This document shows, piece after piece, positions 46,251-46,692 of a DNA stretch of 46,692 nucleotides. Both the position numbers and the translations under genes were made by a program. Source of the DNA: Chersky-299 sp963749535 (lineage in GTDB: Bacteria > Actinomycetota > Thermoleophilia > RBG-16-64-13); contig CAVVNF010000004.1 in the NCBI GenBank assembly GCA_963749535.1, positions 1 through 46,692 on the forward strand. Direction: 5' to 3'. The notes under the pieces are model-generated. The model had not been told where the DNA came from. It was given only the letters and a program-made list of their open reading frames with translations, and did not search any database. Numbering within the stretch: the stretch's first letter is position 1; each line of letters opens with the position of its first letter.

Positions 46251-46354
46251 GCGACCGCCGGACATCGGCCTCAGAGTGACCGTCGAACGTCGGCCTCAGC
46301 GTGAACGCCGGACAGGCCTCGAGTGACCGCCAAGGCCCGAGAGCGACCGCCGGG
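46251..46354. repeat. Degenerate tandem repeats of about 20-25 bp
   Basis: Units start at about 46251, 46276, 46301, 46323 and 46343, based on G(C/T)GA(C/A)CGCCGGACATCGGC-type sequence followed by CTCAG. Lengths are 25, 25, 22 and 20 bases. They lie between the ArsR-type gene and the CHRD gene. No coding function; they could be decayed mobile-element or intergenic repeat debris. Confidence 0.5.
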
Positions 46355-46366
46355 TGAACCAACCGC

Positions 46367-46692
46367 CTACTGGACCTGTCCGCGGAGCTCCCCGGTCGAG
46401 TGAGCGCTCTCCCCCACGTTCACGTATATCTCCAGGTTCTTCATCAGGGCCACCAGGTCTCCAAGCGTCTTGCCCTTGAGCGGCCCCGTGAGACTCGAAG
46501 CCTTGAACGTCCTTTCCCAGCGTGCCCGTGAAAGCCCTTCTTCTTGGGACCCGGGTAGAGCGTGGCGACAATCACACCCTGGGCACCAGCCTTCGCGTTG
46601 CGCAAGCGCGCGACCGTCGGGTTGCTCAGCGCCGTCACCTTCAGCACGTAGGTCATCTTGGTACCGGTGGAATCCACGGTGAAAGTCACCGT
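46367..46692 (-). CDS. CHRD-domain protein, 3' part only (runs off the window)
   Basis: C-terminal about 110 residues of a CHRD-domain protein; the 5' end is beyond the window. It reads VTFTVDSTGTKMTYVLKVTA, then PTVARLRNAKAGAQGVIVATLY; after a frame break near 46520 it continues TFKASSLTGPLKGKTLGD and then IYVNVGESAHSTGELRGQVQ. GELRGQ at the end is the hallmark of CHRD domains, which are found in secreted or surface proteins of unknown function. No signal peptide is visible because the start is missing. Confidence 0.75.
   Translation of the reverse strand, partial: GDFHRGFHRYQDDLRAEGDGAEQPDGRALAQREGWCPGCDCRHALPGSQEEGLSRARWERTFKASSLTGPLKGKTLGDLVALMKNLEIYVNVGESAHSTGELRGQVQ

Overview
The window looks like a chromosomal piece from a strict anaerobe with high GC content. 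It may be an uncultured actinobacterial lineage: the coding GC is high, Thr-rich low-complexity linkers follow a Tat/lipoprotein signal, and IclR, LysR, ArsR and MerR-TetR regulators are common. Phylum is an inference. I see no tRNA, rRNA, complete transposon or CRISPR array. Almost every gene belongs to anaerobic aromatic (polyphenol) metabolism or its redox and cofactor support. Many genes carry single-base frame breaks, concentrated at 277-5125 and 17535-21981. Protein similarity continues across each break, so I treat most as sequencing or assembly indels and annotate whole genes.

Layout. 277-5125 (+): corrinoid methyl-transfer cassette with two UroD-type methyltransferases, a corrinoid protein and its ferredoxin-ASKHA reactivase. 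5445-8771 (-): aldehyde:ferredoxin oxidoreductase (AOR), MoaD-like protein and amidohydrolase_2. 9078-9761 (+): nitroreductase. 10091-12692 (-): zinc-ribbon protein, UbiD-type decarboxylase and flavodoxin. 12762-13013: remnant of a PPIase-like gene. 13105-14343 (-): saccharopine-dehydrogenase-like enzyme. 14831-17426 (+): a close relative of the pyrogallol-phloroglucinol transhydroxylase large subunit. 17535-21981 (-): FAD oxidase, CCG iron-sulfur protein and second FAD oxidase. 22330-23788 (-): solitary solute-binding lipoprotein, with a divergent LysR gene. 24955-26984 (-): IclR regulator and zinc alcohol dehydrogenase.

27307-37162 (+) is a six-gene operon: acyl-CoA ligase, xanthine-dehydrogenase-type FAD subunit, a chimeric [2Fe-2S]/DMSO-reductase-family molybdo- or tungstoenzyme, ADP-forming acyl-CoA synthetase, a second AOR and a second MoaD-like protein. 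37347-42839 (-) is another six-gene operon: ferredoxin, flavoprotein, PhlG-type hydrolase, EthD-like protein, second PhlG-type hydrolase and RidA. It is followed upstream by a MerR-TetR double-DNA-binding regulator, an SDR, an ArsR-DUF2087-GIY-YIG protein and the end of a CHRD-domain protein at the window edge.

How the genes may work together (inference): methoxylated aromatics would be O-demethylated by the corrinoid cassette. UbiD or amidohydrolase_2 enzymes would decarboxylate the polyhydroxybenzoates. The transhydroxylase would isomerise pyrogallol to phloroglucinol, and the PhlG-type enzymes would release phloroglucinol from acylphloroglucinols by C-C hydrolysis. The two flavin/iron-sulfur systems, AORs and the hybrid molybdoenzyme would handle reduction or oxidation, and the ADP-forming synthetase would recover ATP from acyl-CoA. 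The most novel items are the hybrid molybdoenzyme operon and the double-PhlG operon, with the transhydroxylase large subunit lacking its small subunit close behind.
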